Assembly: GCA_026389955.1 (NCBI GenBank)
Contig: JAPLGY010000628.1
Location: 1 to 15,490, forward strand
Length of the DNA stretch: 15,490 nucleotides
DNA from: Caldilinea sp.
GTDB taxonomy: Bacteria; Chloroflexota; Anaerolineae; Caldilineales; Caldilineaceae
Reading direction: 5' to 3'
Below are positions 13,393 through 15,490 of the stretch, one piece after another (the stretch's first letter is position 1; each line of letters begins with the position of its first letter). The translations under genes and the position numbers were made by a program. Under the pieces are notes generated by a model that did not search any database, was not told where the DNA came from, and worked only from the letters and a program-made list of their open reading frames with translations.

Positions 13393-15490
13393 TTACCGGA
13401 CTGTGACGGGCAGGAAGAGCTTCCAGGAGAATTCGTCCAGGACAAAATCCTGCTTTTGTGTTGTCCGGTCGACGACGGTGACGGACCGTTGCTGTGGAGA
13501 ATGGCTGGCGGCTGCGGCGGTGAGGTCCCTGCTTCCCGCCGGGAGCCAGAATGTGTAGAAGGCGTCTGCAACTGCCGGGTCCTCTGGGGTTGCCGCGCTG
13601 GTTGTGGTCTGCCCTGCGCTGGCGACGACGACGCCGGCCAGTGTGCTGGCGGTGGTGCCAGTATAGGTTGTGCCGAAGACCAGCCCGCCTGGCAGCGACG
13701 TGCAGGTGTTGACCGCAATATCGTCCACAGCCAGATGAGCGCCGTAGGCGCTGATCCCCTGGATCCCAACGCGCACTTGCTGGTTGGCGTAGTGGTTCAG
13801 GCTGACCCTGTGCTGGACCCACTGGCCGGTGGGTGGATCCAGCCGGCCGATCGGCGAGCCAACGTTTTGCCAGCTGCTGTCTGCGCTGCAGTCTGTGGCG
13901 GTGCAGACCTGCACCTGGAGCTGGTCTGGGCTGTCGGAGAGGTCTGCGGTGTGATAGAGCCAGAAAGTCAGGGAAGCTCCGGCTGTATTGCGGAAGTCAA
14001 AGGCGCGCCAGAGGCGGGCGGTGCCCCCTGATTGTGTGTCGAACGAGTTGAAGTAGACCTGGCGTGTTCCGCTGTGGGGGGAGACGGTGGTGTCGCCGTA
14101 GTTGGGGCTGATGTTGAGGGTGCCCATCGAACGCCAGGTTCCCTCTTCGCTCTGCCCGTTGACACTCCAGCCTTCTGGCAGCGCATCGTTTGTCGTGCCT
14201 TCGAATCCTTCGCTGGAGGAACTGCCTACGGCAAAGCTGGGTGCTTGGCAGCTGCCGTCGTTTTCATTTGCGGCAGCAGGGGTGTGGGCGATGTTCAGCC
14301 TGGCGCTGGCGCTGGTGGCGTAGAGGGGCACGCTGGCTGTCACGTAGCCAGCCAGCCAGGGGGTTGATTGCAGGGTATAGGAGATGCCTTGCAGCAGGGT
14401 GACCGTGTAGGCGCCGGTGGCGGGGTCGCTCCAGGTTGCGGTGGAGCCGGGTTGAATGGACAGGGCAGCGTACAGCGGGAACCCGCGCAGGGCATCGCTG
14501 ACCACGCCGGTCACCACCACAGGGGGGAGCGGCGTCATGGTGACATTGGTGGTGACAGTGCTGCCAGCGGTTCCGGTGACGTTGGGCACCACAGCGGACT
14601 GGTAGCCGGCTGCCGTGGCGGTGAGGGTGTAGGTGCCTGCGGCAGCGTAGAGGGTGTAGGTTCCAGCTTCGTCTGTGAGCCCGCCTCCCCCGGAAGGGGA
14701 GAGGGTGACCGCTGCTCCGGCCAGCGGTGTCCCGTTTTGTGCGGTGACTGTGCCGTTGAAGATGGCCAGGTTGGCGTTGTTGGTCAGGGTGATGGGGCCA
14801 GAAATGGCAAAAAAGACATTGTTGCTGCAGACGATCTGGATGCGTGCCTGTGTCGAGGAGATGGCGTGGAGCGGGACAGATTCGCTGCCGTCGTTGCTGG
14901 TGGCATTGGCCAGGGCCACGAAGCTGGCACCGCCATCGGTCGACAACCGAATGTCGACGTTGCTGCATTGAATTGGCGTCTGGTCGGTTTCGGCGACTTG
15001 CCATCTGACAGGGATCTGGGTGCCGGCGGGCCAGACAGAGGAGTCAGCGGGCTGCGTGACTGCAAACGCCGCCCCTGTGTTCACAACCTGGAGCCTGACC
15101 GACCGATCGCTCACCCCGCCGCCGCCGGGCTGTCCGTCGCGCGCTATCAGACGGAAATTGAGCGCTCGGGTGGTGGTGGGCAGCGCTTCCCCCAGGGTCG
15201 AGGTGCGGTTGAGGAGATCGCTCCACTGGGGGAAGACCCGCTGGGCTCCTGGGGTCGGGTTGAAGACGCGAAAGAGCGGGCGGCTTCCGTCGTCGACAGC
15301 AGCTTCTGCCGCCGTCTGCGTGGGGTCGCCCCGATCCATCTGCTGCCATTGGTAGGTGAGCGGATGTCCGTCCGGGTCGGTGGCGCTGCCGGTCAGAAAG
15401 AAGGGGGTGCGTGCTGGGATCGTGTAGGGGGTCAGCGCGTCGAGGGTGGGGGGTTGGTTGCCGGTGGCTGTCCGGACAGCGCAGTTGTTG
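13393..15490 (-). CDS. C-terminal part of a large secreted protein, probable reprolysin-type metallopeptidase
   Basis: The frame is open to the window edge, so the N-terminus lies outside; 698 residues are visible. It begins within a block typical of the region after the catalytic domain in bacterial M12B-like peptidases: ATGNQPPTLDALTPYTIPAR, then DPDGHPLTYQWQQMD, SRPLFRVFNPTPGAQRVFPQ and ALNFRLIARDGQ. Next are a beta-sandwich with cell-surface-like features (FAVTQPADSSVWPAGT, ~143-230), two carboxypeptidase-regulatory-like domains (~240-325 and ~323-405), a MAM/choice-of-anchor-J-like domain (EGFEG...GWSV to HLAVDDIAVNTC, ~426-598), another regulatory-like domain (~600-690), and a tail ending KLFLPVTVR. 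The catalytic HExxH is not in view, so peptidase activity is inferred from the neighbouring domains only. An internal ATG at 15339 is not the true start. Confidence 0.85.
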   Translation of the reverse strand, partial: NNCAVRTATGNQPPTLDALTPYTIPARTPFFLTGSATDPDGHPLTYQWQQMDRGDPTQTAAEAAVDDGSRPLFRVFNPTPGAQRVFPQWSDLLNRTSTLGEALPTTTRALNFRLIARDGQPGGGGVSDRSVRLQVVNTGAAFAVTQPADSSVWPAGTQIPVRWQVAETDQTPIQCSNVDIRLSTDGGASFVALANATSNDGSESVPLHAISSTQARIQIVCSNNVFFAISGPITLTNNANLAIFNGTVTAQNGTPLAGAAVTLSPSGGGGLTDEAGTYTLYAAAGTYTLTATAAGYQSAVVPNVTGTAGSTVTTNVTMTPLPPVVVTGVVSDALRGFPLYAALSIQPGSTATWSDPATGAYTVTLLQGISYTLQSTPWLAGYVTASVPLYATSASARLNIAHTPAAANENDGSCQAPSFAVGSSSSEGFEGTTNDALPEGWSVNGQSEEGTWRSMGTLNISPNYGDTTVSPHSGTRQVYFNSFDTQSGGTARLWRAFDFRNTAGASLTFWLYHTADLSDSPDQLQVQVCTATDCSADSSWQNVGSPIGRLDPPTGQWVQHRVSLNHYANQQVRVGIQGISAYGAHLAVDDIAVNTCTSLPGGLVFGTTYTGTTASTLAGVVVASAGQTTTSAATPEDPAVADAFYTFWLPAGSRDLTAAAASHSPQQRSVTVVDRTTQKQDFVLDEFSWKLFLPVTVR

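Overview
The window looks like chromosomal DNA of a GC-rich, free-living bacterium, most plausibly a Chloroflexota member of the Caldilineae/Anaerolineae kind. This placement is inference. It rests on a short GC-rich hairpin repeat, several large secreted multi-domain proteins built from propellers, LamG-like and carboxypeptidase-regulatory-like modules, protein tails of the form (Y/F)LP(M/V), and a YabN-type methylase-MazG fusion. No rRNA or other firm taxonomic marker is present.

Layout. (i) 1-1637 is a decayed, lower-GC scar. Two tandem ~75-bp hairpin repeats abut an SDR oxidoreductase that lacks its NAD(P)-binding N-terminus. Next come an isolated gene start and the C-terminal end of an IS4-family transposase, then ~340 nt of apparent non-coding DNA. 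(ii) 1638-4762 (minus) is a secreted clan GH-A-like glycoside hydrolase with a long Asp-box propeller; its reading frame is broken once, at a six-G run. (iii) 5149-7335 (plus) is a two-gene unit: an astacin-like metallopeptidase without a signal peptide, and a HisC-like aminotransferase. It ends in a bidirectional terminator shared with (iv) 7377-9467 (minus), a secreted LamG-LamG-SH3b-linker-CBM-like protein. (v) 9725-11089 (plus) is a YabN-like methylase-MazG fusion, followed by tRNA-Arg(UCG) with its own promoter. (vi) 11303-15490 (minus) holds a large secreted protein cut by the window edge (C-terminal part of a probable reprolysin-type metallopeptidase). It is followed by a two-gene unit of a seven-blade propeller protein with a tail-fibre-like head and a 96-aa secreted GGFW-type protein.

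How the genes fit together: five of the eight largely intact protein genes encode predicted exported proteins made of binding and adhesion modules plus hydrolases. This suggests interaction with polymers or neighbouring cells. The others (HisC-like, YabN/MazG, tRNA) are housekeeping, and the astacin-like protein is predicted to stay inside the cell. I see no CRISPR array, prophage, toxin-antitoxin pair or recognised defence system. The most unusual items are the leaderless astacin gene next to hisC, the single frameshift in the glycosidase-propeller gene, and the shared C-terminal (Y/F)LP motif.
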